NCBI GenBank assembly: GCA_037783415.1
Contig: JAZGTN010000170.1
Span: forward strand, 2,089,501 to 2,153,500
Reading direction: 5' to 3'
Source of the DNA: Leptasterias polaris
Lineage: Eukaryota; Echinodermata; Asteroidea; Forcipulatida; Asteriidae
Length of the DNA stretch: 64,000 nt
The notes beneath the pieces were generated by a model. That model was not told the DNA's origin. It saw only the letters and a program-made list of their open reading frames with translations, and ran no database searches. The translations under genes were made by a program, and so were the position numbers. This document shows, piece after piece, positions 35,201 to 43,700 of the stretch; the first letter of the stretch is position 1, and the number at the start of each line of letters is the position of its first letter.

Positions 35201-36375
35201 TGTAACTTTGTGATATCTTGCTTTCGAACAGAAATGGATCGTTGCAAATTGGTACATTTATTCTGCTGTCTCCGTGGCAGTCGTCTTAATTGTCATTATC
35301 ATAGTCGTCATTAAGTCAAAATGGTAAGTCTTGACGGACTCATTGATACTCTCTGACCTTTTTATATTCTAACAAAATCAAACACCATTTTACTGGAAGT
35401 AACTCGCCATGTTTGGCTGTGGTTACTATGTATAGTCTATTAGCGCAGTGCAGTATTCAGTCCAGAAGAGTCAAACAAAACCAGAATGCCATCGGATTTT
35501 TATTAAGGGGCGATATTAAAGATCAACTTTAACGAAGTTATGATTATTATTCTTTTGTTATAGAAAGGTAAATGAGTGTGTAATGATTACATATTATTGG
35601 GTAAAACTCAATAAAAATGGTTTCACAATGTAAAACAAAACACTCTTTGATTAGTTTCACGCCTGGCTAAAATGCCCGGGATTCACGAAAAGTCCTTAAG
35701 TGCGTGGGAAGCAGTGACGTCACTGTAAGGACTTAATCCAAAGAAGACAATGCAATAGCAACGAAGATAAAAGACCTTCATCCAGTCTGTGTTGAACACG
35801 GACTGGTTTTACGATGGTTTTGAGAGGCACTGGTACTTCAGTGTTGATTTCACTTTTAATTTTACGGATTTTACGGCGAGGATAAACACTATGTTCATAA
35901 ATCGAAGAAGGCGGGCTAGCTTTTCCGATCAAATTTCAACAAAATAACAGGGAGGCAAACTTCATACCCATGACCAATAAAATTATAATAACTTTTTTTA
36001 AATAAACAATGATAAATAGTCAAATTAGTTTGAGTGATTTCGTTCTAGCTGATCTGTAACTCATATCTTTTTTCCCACATTCAGAGGATGAAGGGTCCAG
36101 AACCAGACCAAGTCTAGATTACCTAGAAGCCCTTTGATATCAGTATTACCTTCTTCTTTTTTCATTCACGCAGGCGCACCTTGACCATGTCAGTCATCCC
36201 AGACAAGAGTCAGCATGACACCATCCATCCCCACTCGGTAAACTCTTACCCAGATGTTCAAAATCCAATCTTCAATCACCCCAACCAGGCAGAAACACAA
36301 GAAAGAATGGTCGGCGATGATGAAGACATTTTCAGTTGCCCAAACATTTTTACCGTTGTACCACTTGACACTTGA
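20192..36375 (+). CDS. Gene 3: DSL-EGF-SEA-like membrane protein, frame broken in DSL exon
   Basis: Exons: 20192..20236, 20784..20944, 21838..21976, 23491..23636, 24524..24694, 25356..25469, 25565..25678, 26291..26874, 30434..31741, 31981..32126, 33191..33348, 33457..33631, 34189..34366, 35232..35323, 36174..36375. All phases fit except the DSL exon, which is 171 bp instead of the 146 bp seen in genes 2 and 4, owing to a 25-bp tandem duplication. Apart from that, the gene would encode about 1235 residues: signal peptide, MNNL/C2, DSL (about 165-212), about 22 EGFs, SEA-like (about 1021-1138), transmembrane (1140-1165), tail. As written, translation stops just after the duplication, so this is a damaged allele, a recent pseudogene or a sequence error. 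Intron 8 holds a piggyBac element. Start: the second ATG matches the 15-codon first exon of gene 2; an upstream in-frame ATG at 20165 is possible. Confidence 0.85.
20430..20690. repeat. Dispersed repeat, copy 2 (gene 3 intron 1)
   Basis: Collinear with 3100..3350. Contains an internal inverted segment, AATCTGAGAAAC with GTTTCTCAGATT, a hairpin motif that recurs at 58767..58808. Confidence 0.65.
20784..21976 (+). CDS. Gene 3 MNNL exons 20784..20944 and 21838..21976
   Basis: First exon: VEFRFKSYSNP, NGDCCEPGYSCLPC, DNYFIICLDGDIPG. Second: SNNINDCSIRSIQ, NNDEFDFPNLIP. Same lengths (161 and 139 bp) and phases as gene 2 (164 and 139). Confidence 0.87.
20993..21021. repeat. Perfect 14-bp palindrome, 1-nt loop
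   Basis: TTTTTGGTATACGT at 20993..21006 and its reverse complement at 21008..21021. It lies in gene 3 intron 2. Function unknown; it may be a remnant of a foldback insertion. Confidence 0.9.
22895..23290. repeat. Palindromic intronic repeat with CCATTTTGGG arms
   Basis: Contains CGCACTTCACTGTACAACA near the left and GTGCACACAGTCCTGTAAAAC near the right in partly inverted form, with central GACTCCCAAAATG and CCGCCATTTTGGG. The CCATTTTGGGAGTC arm recurs at 48854..48910 in gene 4. Probably an old MITE. Confidence 0.5.
23491..23636 (+). CDS. Gene 3 C2-like exon
   Basis: GMRVKLQVWDSDSGSEDL, VDEDFLNII, SSAQWTEYSMGTHT. Very close to the gene 2 exon at 16526..16378. Donor GTAAGT in phase 2. Confidence 0.88.
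24330..24395 (+). other. Non-coding block conserved with gene 2 intron
   Basis: Partner of 16186..16250; see that entry. It lies about 130 bp upstream of the DSL exon acceptor. Confidence 0.7.
24524..24694 (+). pseudogene. Gene 3 DSL exon, frameshifted by 25-bp duplication
   Basis: Begins FVFQLKVYCNNNYYNSDC and GVYCSPRDNVYGHYT in the expected frame. After 24625 the correct continuation (CDQITGAKICNPGWQG) is in another frame. The in-frame reading runs into a stop shortly after. Splice borders (AACAG acceptor, GTACGT donor) are intact. Confidence 0.9.
24601..24650 (+). repeat. 25-bp tandem duplication in DSL exon
   Basis: Units 24601..24625 and 24626..24650 begin ACAACGTGTATGGACATTAC and differ at one of their last three bases (GGG versus GTG). 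25 is not a multiple of three, hence the frameshift. Confidence 0.95.
25356..25678 (+). CDS. Gene 3 single-EGF exons 25356..25469 and 25565..25678
   Basis: Both are 114 bp with phase 1 borders. First: CDSGPCLHGSTC ... CICADGWEG. Second: INECTNYPCLNEAEC ... CYCADGYMG. Gene 4 keeps one such 114-bp exon (50999..51112); none is seen in gene 2. Confidence 0.9.
25698..25925 (+). repeat. 57-bp tandem repeat, four copies
   Basis: Units start near 25698, 25755, 25812 and 25869 with AGCCTTCTTTGTTATAATAA-like sequence, followed by TTGCCAATGTACAGATTTCC. It begins 20 bp after the donor of gene 3 exon 7. Confidence 0.9.
26291..26874 (+). CDS. Gene 3 five-EGF exon
   Basis: 584 bp. Modules start EINEC, ELDQC, DTDEC, DIDEC, EIDEC. 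CLNNGTC and similar fit O-fucose sites. Homologue of 14734..15320 in gene 2. Confidence 0.92.
27311..29807 (+). CDS. piggyBac transposase, two exons
   Basis: Exon 1 27311..27496 (62 codons, acidic Ser/Asp/Glu N-terminus starting MDGDRNAEI); exon 2 28218..29807. Donor CAG/GTAAGC, acceptor ACTGCAG, phase 0; about 591 residues, close to the usual piggyBac length. Exon 2 carries the DDE/D domain: LLLAMGINK, the Asp of SPDESM (about residue 240 of the joined protein), the Asp of VIYCDNYF (about 338) and the Asp of FMGGTDLANQ (about 449), and ends in a cysteine-rich C-terminus (CIVCSNRR, CKQCTYPMC) that fits the known zinc-binding DNA-recognition domain. No stop or frameshift is seen. Known activity: cut-and-paste transposition at TTAA. 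Whether it is active or expressed is unknown. Confidence 0.92.
27365..27452 (+). repeat. 24/21-bp coding tandem repeat in transposase exon 1
   Basis: Four units of GACTCGGAAGGAGGGGAGAT type (two of 24 bp, two of 21 bp), encoding DSEGGEI/DSEGEI. All in frame; they lengthen the acidic N-terminus. Confidence 0.9.
27965..28075 (+). repeat. C-rich polypyrimidine tract in transposase intron
   Basis: Repeated CACCCCTTCCCCC and CCTTTCCCTTCTCACC blocks, almost purely C/T on the plus strand. It lies 140 bp before the acceptor of exon 2. Confidence 0.85.
29964..30135 (+). repeat. 85-bp tandem duplication with AATAAA
   Basis: Copies start at 29964 and 30049 (GGTCGTTTGTCAACAC). Each has TTCAATAAATAGTTCAGTG, a polyadenylation-type signal for the transposase transcript. 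They differ at a few bases. Confidence 0.9.
30434..31741 (+). CDS. Gene 3 exon with 12 tandem EGF modules
   Basis: 1308 bp. First module IDMDFCVNQTC with an O-fucose-type CQNNGTC. Ten near-identical 111-bp units (DIDECSSTPCVHGTC ... CLCQPGF-GVLCDV) follow, then a diverged last one (CTNGKC). Two adjacent units (DMDDC then DIDECSGTPC) occur twice, a 222-bp higher-order duplication. Most units keep the O-glucose motif C-S-S-T-P-C; those with CSGTPC lose its serine. Confidence 0.93.
31981..33348 (+). CDS. Gene 3 exons 31981..32126 and 33191..33348: membrane-proximal EGFs
   Basis: The 146-bp exon encodes MECVNGICSDGSCLC and [13 protein letters not shown]. The 158-bp exon encodes CMCNNFHEGEHC, CSAKPCKNGVC and FHGVDCSIG. 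Equivalent exons occur in all four genes. Confidence 0.88.
32230..32355. repeat. Cluster of GTCGTTCGAAC-type motifs
   Basis: Repeats and inversions of GTCGTTYGAACG with 15-25 bp spacing (AGTCGTTTGAACGGC, CGTCGTTCGAACGTC, AGTCGTTCGAATGAG, GGTCGTTTGAACTAC). Gene 3 intron 10; the rest of that intron (32127..33190) shows nothing recognisable. Confidence 0.7.
33457..34366 (+). CDS. Gene 3 SEA-like exons 33457..33631 and 34189..34366
   Basis: QFGCIIFLVGQL, helix NVQEFSTNMAGVLNNL, YTVEVAEVEDYI; then LTRVTFVAKTASGYL, helix RFEEMIMED, GYDVFFGDAK. The strand/helix order matches the other three genes. The intron between shows nothing recognisable. Confidence 0.85.
34367..35231. other. Gene 3 intron, nothing recognised
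   Basis: About 865 bp before the transmembrane exon; no repeat or coding sequence recognised. Confidence 0.5.
35232..35323 (+). CDS. Gene 3 transmembrane exon
   Basis: KWIVANWYIYSAVSVAVVLI followed by VIIIVVIKSKW. One hydrophobic helix with a basic end. Donor GTAAGT, phase 2. Confidence 0.9.
35324..36173. other. Gene 3 last intron, nothing recognised
   Basis: 850 bp with no recognised element. Acceptor TTCACGCAG before 36174. Confidence 0.5.
36174..36375 (+). CDS. Gene 3 cytoplasmic tail exon
   Basis: About 67 residues ending VVPLDT. Contains QNPIF, where the other genes have NPxY- or N-x-x-Y-type motifs, so the tyrosine position is F. Acidic patch GDDEDIF. Candidate variant poly(A) signal ATTAAA at 36472..36477. 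Confidence 0.8.
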
Positions 36376-36731
36376 GATGCGAATGGGTCAACGTGAGAGC
36401 AATTACATTAACATTAGATGTAACCATCACCAAAATTGTAACTATTCCGTTCAAATGATTATTCCAAGAACATTAAACTATTGTTTTTCGTGATTTTGAA
36501 AATATGTAAAAGTGTAGCACTATCAAGCTTTGTCTTTTCACAAGGGGGCCCAAATTATGTGCTTTGCGCCATCTTTTGCTCGAGAATAAGAATTCGTGGC
36601 TTCGGCAGTGAATGCGGCCGGAATGCCAAAAAGTCCTATTAATTATTCAACGCTGTCGTTGCAGCCAATGGCCATATAGCCGTAGCAGAATGCATTTGAT
36701 TCAGACGCAGCCTTACTAATAAGGGATGCTA

Positions 36732-36959
36732 CACTGCAAAAACTGGGGTGTTAACATTGACACCATGGTTGTTGTCATAGATACCGAGGAGAGAATCAAA
36801 TTTAACATTTTATAGGGTGTTAAAATAACACCAATGTAAACTGTTTTTGCAGAAATGAGTGTCATGTTAGAACCCTGTGGTATACATCTTGATTCGCTCT
36901 TCAGTAGTATCTATATGGGACAACACCCATCGAGTTTAACATCCCAGTTTTTGCAGAGT
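36732..36959. mobile_element. MITE-like element, CACTGCAAAAACTGG ends
   Basis: Left end ACTGCAAAAACTGGGGTGTT, right end TAACATCCCAGTTTTTGCAG: inverted repeats. A further internal copy, CTGTTTTTGCAG, lies near 36840. No coding capacity. Confidence 0.7.
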
Positions 36960-37507
36960 ATCATGATATCCCTGAATTTCTCATATGCTGTAAGGATCAC
37001 ACGATATTGTTTTCCCCAGCCTCGATTTCGCAACATGGCAGCACCACTACTACAGTTAACCTTAATGTTAGCACATTAAACACGGAAAGCGTGCAGTTTG
37101 CCTGAGTAAATGGAAACGTGTTGCAAGTCTGAGGATGCAAATACAGATATTGATAAAATAAACCATAATCCTCCATGTTGGACACGTGTCAGATTTTGTT
37201 TCGCTAGCGTTCGGAAAACGGTGGTGCCCAAGAAGTAAATGAAGTACTATGTACTGCACTCGCAACGACATAGATATTACTTGTGTCCTTCTTTCCCAAA
37301 ATGTTTGTCACGAATAATACCAATAACAGCAAAATAACGGAAAATATCGTTGACCCAGGACAAAAAACAACTAACATTTTGCAAACAGTATGCGCCTTTC
37401 TACTACACGTATAAGAATGAACACCCGTATCCGTTAACATGCATGCAAAAGATAGACGCCACGGTTACACGACACGTGAACACAAGAAGTGTTGATAATA
37501 ATAATAC

Positions 37508-37683
37508 AATAGACCCCTTGCATATGACATCACACGCTAAAAAAGCGCCCTCACTGAGGCCAAAAAGCGCCCTCACTGAGGTCAAAGGAGGCAGATGATT
37601 GGACGATAGGTGTTCTTTGCGCGTAAAATAGTGTGCGTGACCTCAGGGTCCATGTAGCGTTCCGCGTTATGCAAGGGGTCTAT
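37508..37683. mobile_element. MITE-like element, ATAGACCCCTTGCAT ends
   Basis: Left ATAGACCCCTTGCATATGAC; right ATGCAAGGGGTCTAT. Inside is a direct repeat AAAAAGCGCCCTCACTGAGG (two copies, 37540..37583). Confidence 0.75.
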
Positions 37684-39380
37684 GAAAATTTCCGTATAGA
37701 CTTGCAAAACCTCTCTCAGATACTTTGGGCGGTTTTTGAATACGTGTACACACACAAGACAGCTGGCTCCCCATCATGGAAAATCATCCAAATCATTTAA
37801 TGAAGCGGCAATTTGAAATCGTCAACTATTTGTCAGTTATTAAACATATCACAGCAAAATGATTATAATACAAAGTAATCATTACAAATAAACTATAAAG
37901 TGTACTGTACTTGTAGGCACTACATCTGTTTAAAACTTAGTATAGTCAGTTGCTTTATCTAGTTTATGTTCCAATATTGGCAAATAAAGTCGTATAATCT
38001 CTATATATAAACCTGTTTTACATTTAATTCTCGTTATTAATTTTCATATTTACAATTCTCGACTTTCGGTAATGACAGTTTTTATTAATGAAATGACAGT
38101 TACTTGTGTTGAAATCTGTATCTGATGGGGCTTCAGTTTTTTACATAATTATATACAGTTGTGACCTTTGACACGAGTTTACAATAAAATAACTGTATAT
38201 ACTTTAATTTCATCAAAAAATAGACTGGCCAAATGAAAAACAAAAACATAAATACTATAGACCATGTGACCTGTGACATCACATGTTTACAAAAGAGCAA
38301 CAGAGCCTTGACTTCCTGCAGGCACAGTTTGTACACAGCTCAATGGAAGAACACAATATATTTTATGTTTTATGGAGATTGCACGGTCTGATTTTTCTCA
38401 ACTTTTGATATGAAGAAAGGGGGGACATCTCCAAAGCTGTACAGCTGTTGCTTTTGTAACTCTTGAATTTATGTGAACATTCTGACACAAAATGTAAATT
38501 TTCCCATGTGACCTGTGTAGTATCTTGCCCGTCAGGAAATGCATTGAATGTACAAGGTCACTATTTCTGTACACAAAGTTAAAATGGTCTATACGTCACA
38601 CAGGTCTATCTATCCCTAATGACGTTTTTCAAAATCGTTGAATCTGGTCCACTGTTTCAAACACTGACGAGTCCTCATTGATAAAATCTGTGTAACTTCT
38701 GAGTACTGCAGTAACGTCTGGAACAAAGACTAAATACACCATATAAGCATTTTAGTTTTAATAAATACACAGAATATCCGATAAACTTCATTAATGAGCG
38801 GCTATTGTAATTGATTTGTTGTAATAGCTTTTCCATTTTTATTATTTAAAATCGAGGGACATCAAAGTATAAAATTTACATTTAAAACTGTCAACACTAA
38901 AAAGATATTAGTCTTATGGCAATTAAAGGCAAATTAGAATTTAAGTTTTTTGGGCTAAACATATTTGTATTTTACATGATTGAAAAGTGCGTGTAAGTGA
39001 AAGCAATGTTTTAAACTTCGCAATACTTGAAGCCATGATTTCCCAAAGAACATACCGCTTTTTCTTAGGGGTGAGTGCTTTTGGGGGCTAGTAGGCCTTA
39101 CCTTCTTTCCAATCCTTGACAATTCAATATATATGCTTACCAGTTTAACTAGTCTATATGTTGAAAAGGTGACAATGTGAAACGGGTGTTTAAGCTTTAC
39201 ATGTGAAGTGTGGACAAGAGAACAAAACGTCTGCTCAGAACTTTAAGGTCATTATAGTGCAATTTGTATGGATTTCATAAAATTGCTTTTGCATATTTTG
39301 GAGCTCCTGGTAAATGGGGTTTATTCATCAAGAGTGGTCTTCAAAGTATTGTTGGGGCAAAAAGAAACATTCATTTTCTA

Positions 39381-39676
39381 GTCATGGGGTGTGGGTTCGA
39401 GTCCCGGTCGTGACGCTTGTGTCCTTGAGCAAGACACTTCGCTATAATTGCTTCTCTTCGCCCAGGGGTATAAATGGGTACCTGCGAGGGTAGAGGTTGA
39501 TATTGTGTTTGAAAAAGCCTTCTGAGCGCCACACCACGGCAGCTCGGGCTGTATACTCCCCAGGGAGCTGAGAAAGATTAAAGGAATGTTATTGGCCCAA
39601 TGACCAGGGCACTAATGTAAAGCGCATTGAGACGTTATTGTGAAATGAGCTATATAAGAACTGGTTATTATTATTA
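39381..39676 (+). mobile_element. tRNA-derived SINE, copy 1
   Basis: Box B GGGTTCGAGTCCC near the 5' end, then CTTGAGCAAGACACTTCGCT, GTATAAATGGGTACC, GGGAGCTGAGAAAG and AAAGCGCATTGAGACGTTA, ending in a TTATTA tail. Copies at 41.9 and 51.8 kb retain the box A-like TGGCTGAGCGG. Confidence 0.85.
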
Positions 39677-40374
39677 GGCCTATTATTAAAATATTCATTT
39701 ATTGTATTTTTAATTTTTTTTTTTTTTTCTTCTAATTTATATGCATTTTTCATCAAAATGACCTTTTGATCATTATGAGTATGAAATTGCTATTAATGAC
39801 TTTATAATTCTGGGCAGACGAAAAGAAGTCCACCTGATGTGGGGAATTGAAACACTATGTGGACTTGCACACGTCCTCGCAGTAATTTTTTACAATATTG
39901 AAAACATGTGTTTTTTCTTAAGTGTAGAGTGTATGCAACACAGATTTGTGAGCCTACATGAGTTGTTAACGTTCTCTGTATTTTACTAACGTCCAAGGCA
40001 ATAAAATCGAATAAAGGGCCTACAGTTTATTCTTTCTCCAGAAAAAAAAATCATTTTGGGACGATGTTATAAAATGTCCCCACTTTACACCGAGTTATCG
40101 GAAATGAATCACCAATTCTTTGGCACGTCTTTATTTATTTGCGGCCGTTTTATTATTCATTTGGCACAAATTATCAGACTATCAAATATTTCAGGATTTT
40201 GTTTACATCTCTAACCATTTTGTACACTGACGATGGATCGGTGACAGTAGTCATAATACGTTGTAATTAAACCTTAACTTCAAGTTCATTGTGATCTCTG
40301 CCTGTCTCTTCACAAAATGTAAGTGTTTTGTGTCGGCAGTTATCTTAAGTTCTATTATCAAGCTGCACGGTAAT

Positions 40375-40744
40375 TTAGTTCATGAATAAGTACGGATTTT
40401 CGGTGTCCGAAGCCTCTCCTTTAAATGCAGGGATTTCGTCATAGATATTACTTGCCCGTGTCCCAGCTGTGGCACCGAGAAAACACTCGGGTTCGGAATG
40501 AACCTCGCCACTGCCGTCGCCGTAACCCTCGTCGGGCTGTTTGTCGAAGCAGCTCGGTATGTACGCAGGGTTGATTGAAGCTACCATGTGTGGGTATGAC
40601 GACGGTGTGTCTGCCGTTAGAGAAGTGAAGTCATTGTCTCTGGCAGTGGTAATGCTTGTGCTATATGTCGCATCTGGTGGATCAAGGCGGGGTAGACCGG
40701 CCGGCTGGCGTGGTGTCTTAAAAGGATTCTTCCCGGAACTAGTG
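40375..40744 (-). CDS. Gene 4 cytoplasmic tail exon
   Basis: About 122 residues, longest of the four tails. Contains INPAYIPS (NPxY) and [10 protein letters not shown], where YDEI resembles a Src-family SH2 target; ends NPYLFMN. Proline/serine-rich start ([15 protein letters not shown]). Signalling function is inference. Confidence 0.85.
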
Positions 40745-43700
40745 CTGTAACGGAAAAGATGCGATGGAAGAAGAAAGAAAAAAATGTAAATGCTGTTTGT
40801 TTACAATGATACTTACAAATTAATGAGAAACTTAAGTGATCTTCCGACAGATATAGACTGCAAGGTGATAGATACCACCTTGCAATCGCTCCCGCTCAAT
40901 TATAGGTAACAAGTACTCACTGTCCTCTACGCCAAGCAATGAATCCACTGGCGACGACTATTCCAATAACAGCGGCAACTATCAGAAACACATACCATTT
41001 CTGAAAGAAAAGGGAAGACCGATTATGAAAAAATGGCACATTGGGTGATGCGGTTGGAGATGTACCGTCAGCAGACCGTTTATGCACACACCAGTATTGT
41101 GTTTTACAAATTATATATATATATATATTTGTGTATATCTAATGAGAAATACCTTTGCTTTATAGCATATATCTTTGTTTCTAACCTTTTACCATAGAGA
41201 AACGTCAAATTTTAAATAGACCTTATGCACATGACATCTTTTGAGGGCGCACTTGGCTAGAGGTAAAAAAGAAGGTTGCTCATTGTTGCGCGTACATAAA
41301 TGTACAACCTCGATACCTCTTGTATTAGCGAGCAAAAATTTGGGCGGCAAGATCGATCGCCCATGGGAACGAGGTTGGTAGATGTGCGTTTTCCATTGTT
41401 TCATGATCATCGTTGATGGCGGCGTGGTGATGCCAATGCATAGGGCCCATTAGAGATCTTTCTTCATGAGACAGATATCACAATTTAAAAGACATGGGTC
41501 AAACTGACGACAAATCCGAGTTAAAATTTCCTTTTAACTCCTTTCCTGGTCAGTCTGACTCAGAAATGGGTAAGCCCCCCCCCCCACCCCCCCCCCCCAC
41601 CCCCCCCCCCCCCCCCCCCCACTTGAAATCCGGTTAAATTCTGAACCGGGTTATATAATTAGAGCGTACTTACCACCCCATCCCCATCTGTGTTTAGCGG
41701 TTTGGATTCTCCATAAAAAACTGAAAACCCAAGGTCTGCGTCCCTGATTGGAGCATTACCAAGCAAACCGTCTATGTCAGCTCTGGAGAGATATCCAAAC
41801 TTTGTCCATGCGATGAAGGTGACCTTTGTCAGAGCACCGCTGACGGGAAAACAAGAAGAAGGTGGGTTTATAGCTTTTCATGGCTGAGCGGTCAAGTGCA
41901 TCGGACTCGAGTTCTTTTTGTTAAGTCATCCGAGTGTGGGTTCGAATCCTGGTCATGACACTTGTGTCTTTGAGCAAGATGCTTTACTATAATTGCTTCT
42001 CTTCACCCAGTAGTATAAATAATGTGTTCTTGTTAAAGCAGAGGTTGATGTTTGAAAATGATTGCTTTTGAGGACCACGGCAGTCCGGGGCCGTAAACAA
42101 CCCCCGGGGAGCTGAGAAAGATCACGGATCCAATGACCATGACACACAAATGCAAAACTATTGGACACTGATGTGAAGATGTATATGTAAAATGCGTTCA
42201 CGGTATGGGAACTATGGTTGGCAAATAGACCGTGTAAGTATCACGCGTATTTGACTATTTATCACTATTTACGATGCTTTCATGCGAGGAGAAGACAAAC
42301 TCGCGCACTTTAACGGATCACAATGTTCGAATACGCGCGAGACTCGCACAGTCTATTACTGTAAGTAGGCTATATGTGTTTCATAGACTTGCACATCAGT
42401 CTATTTACTGTAAGTATATAGACTATGTGTATCATATTATAATTGAGTCAAGTTGAGTATGTCTTTTCGGAGTAATTCTTCATTGGTCTTACCCGTTGGT
42501 AGTCATGACATAGTCCTCTGTCATAACAACTTCCACGTGAACAGTGTCACCATCAGTGTCCCGTGCATGGCGGGTAGAGGATGACATTAACTTCTGCAAG
42601 TGGGCGGCCATTTTGAATTGAAATTCAGACGTGTCATCCAGTTTACCTTGAATCGTTATGGATGCACCGTTCACTTTGATATCTTGGTGTAGAAAAAGAA
42701 AAGCAAAACATCAGTAAGACTTTCAAGGCATCTAGAGAAATGTTAATTATGTCAGGATAGACATCATATCCCAGTCATTGAATAATCTTGTAAGAGCTCT
42801 TGTTTAAAATCAACAAATTGAAATTCTATGTATTTAGTGCTTTATCTACGGGCGTCTCAAAGTGCTAATTATTTTGTTAAAGACATCTTTTTTAAGTGAG
42901 ATGTGGTAGATTTATGAAACAAATTATATTGTGCCTTGTATGTACTGGGTTAAGGTGCTGCTGAGGCGCATTCACAAGCCACTGCTAGAAACATAATTAG
43001 TGTAGCTGGGTTGTTTTACGTGCTTCACACAACACAAAAATGGGACCTATACAGCTTTACGACCCACCCGAAAGACGAATCCGTAATGGTTAATAAGTGT
43101 CTTGCTGTAATAGACAAAGTGTCAAAACCGGAACTCGAACCCACACTCTGCCGATTATAGAAACACCAGAGCTTGAGAGTCCAGTGCTCAGCCATGACAC
43201 GCCGCGTATATCACGACAAGTAACGTGTTACGCAAAACCATAGACTTGACGCACAAACCTTGCCAAGGTGTGACCAAATATTAGGTCCCAAACGGCAGAC
43301 ACAAGCATTTTTGTTCAACCACTCGAAAGGGTTTTCTGTTTGTCCACCTCTGTACCCGAACAAAAAAAAAAAATTATACGGTGGCCATGAAGGGACCTAA
43401 AACATAGCCGCGTCAATATTCATGGCTTAGGGCAAACGTTCTAAATGTGGTTTTGAATATTAGCGTCAATATTTACATTTGACGCTCGATATGGGGCATG
43501 GTGGTGCTCCCTCCCCTCAATTGTGTTTTCAATGTGTGTGGGTGTTTATATGGGTAGGTAGGCATACCCAGAGGTGTGGGGACTTTTATACAATGGAACA
43601 AAGGTCCCCACAACGTTTTTCTTTGTTAAACTGGGTCCCCACAATGTGATTCTTTAGAAAAGGGAATAATATAACAACAATAGGAAGTCCCCACAATGGT

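Larger units (their letters stand above)
36376..40374. other. Convergent intergenic region of genes 3 and 4
   Basis: 4 kb holding both 3' UTRs, two MITE-like elements, one SINE, and otherwise AT-rich sequence without supported genes. Overlapping minus-strand AATAAA at 40130..40139 is a good candidate poly(A) signal for gene 4. Confidence 0.6.
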
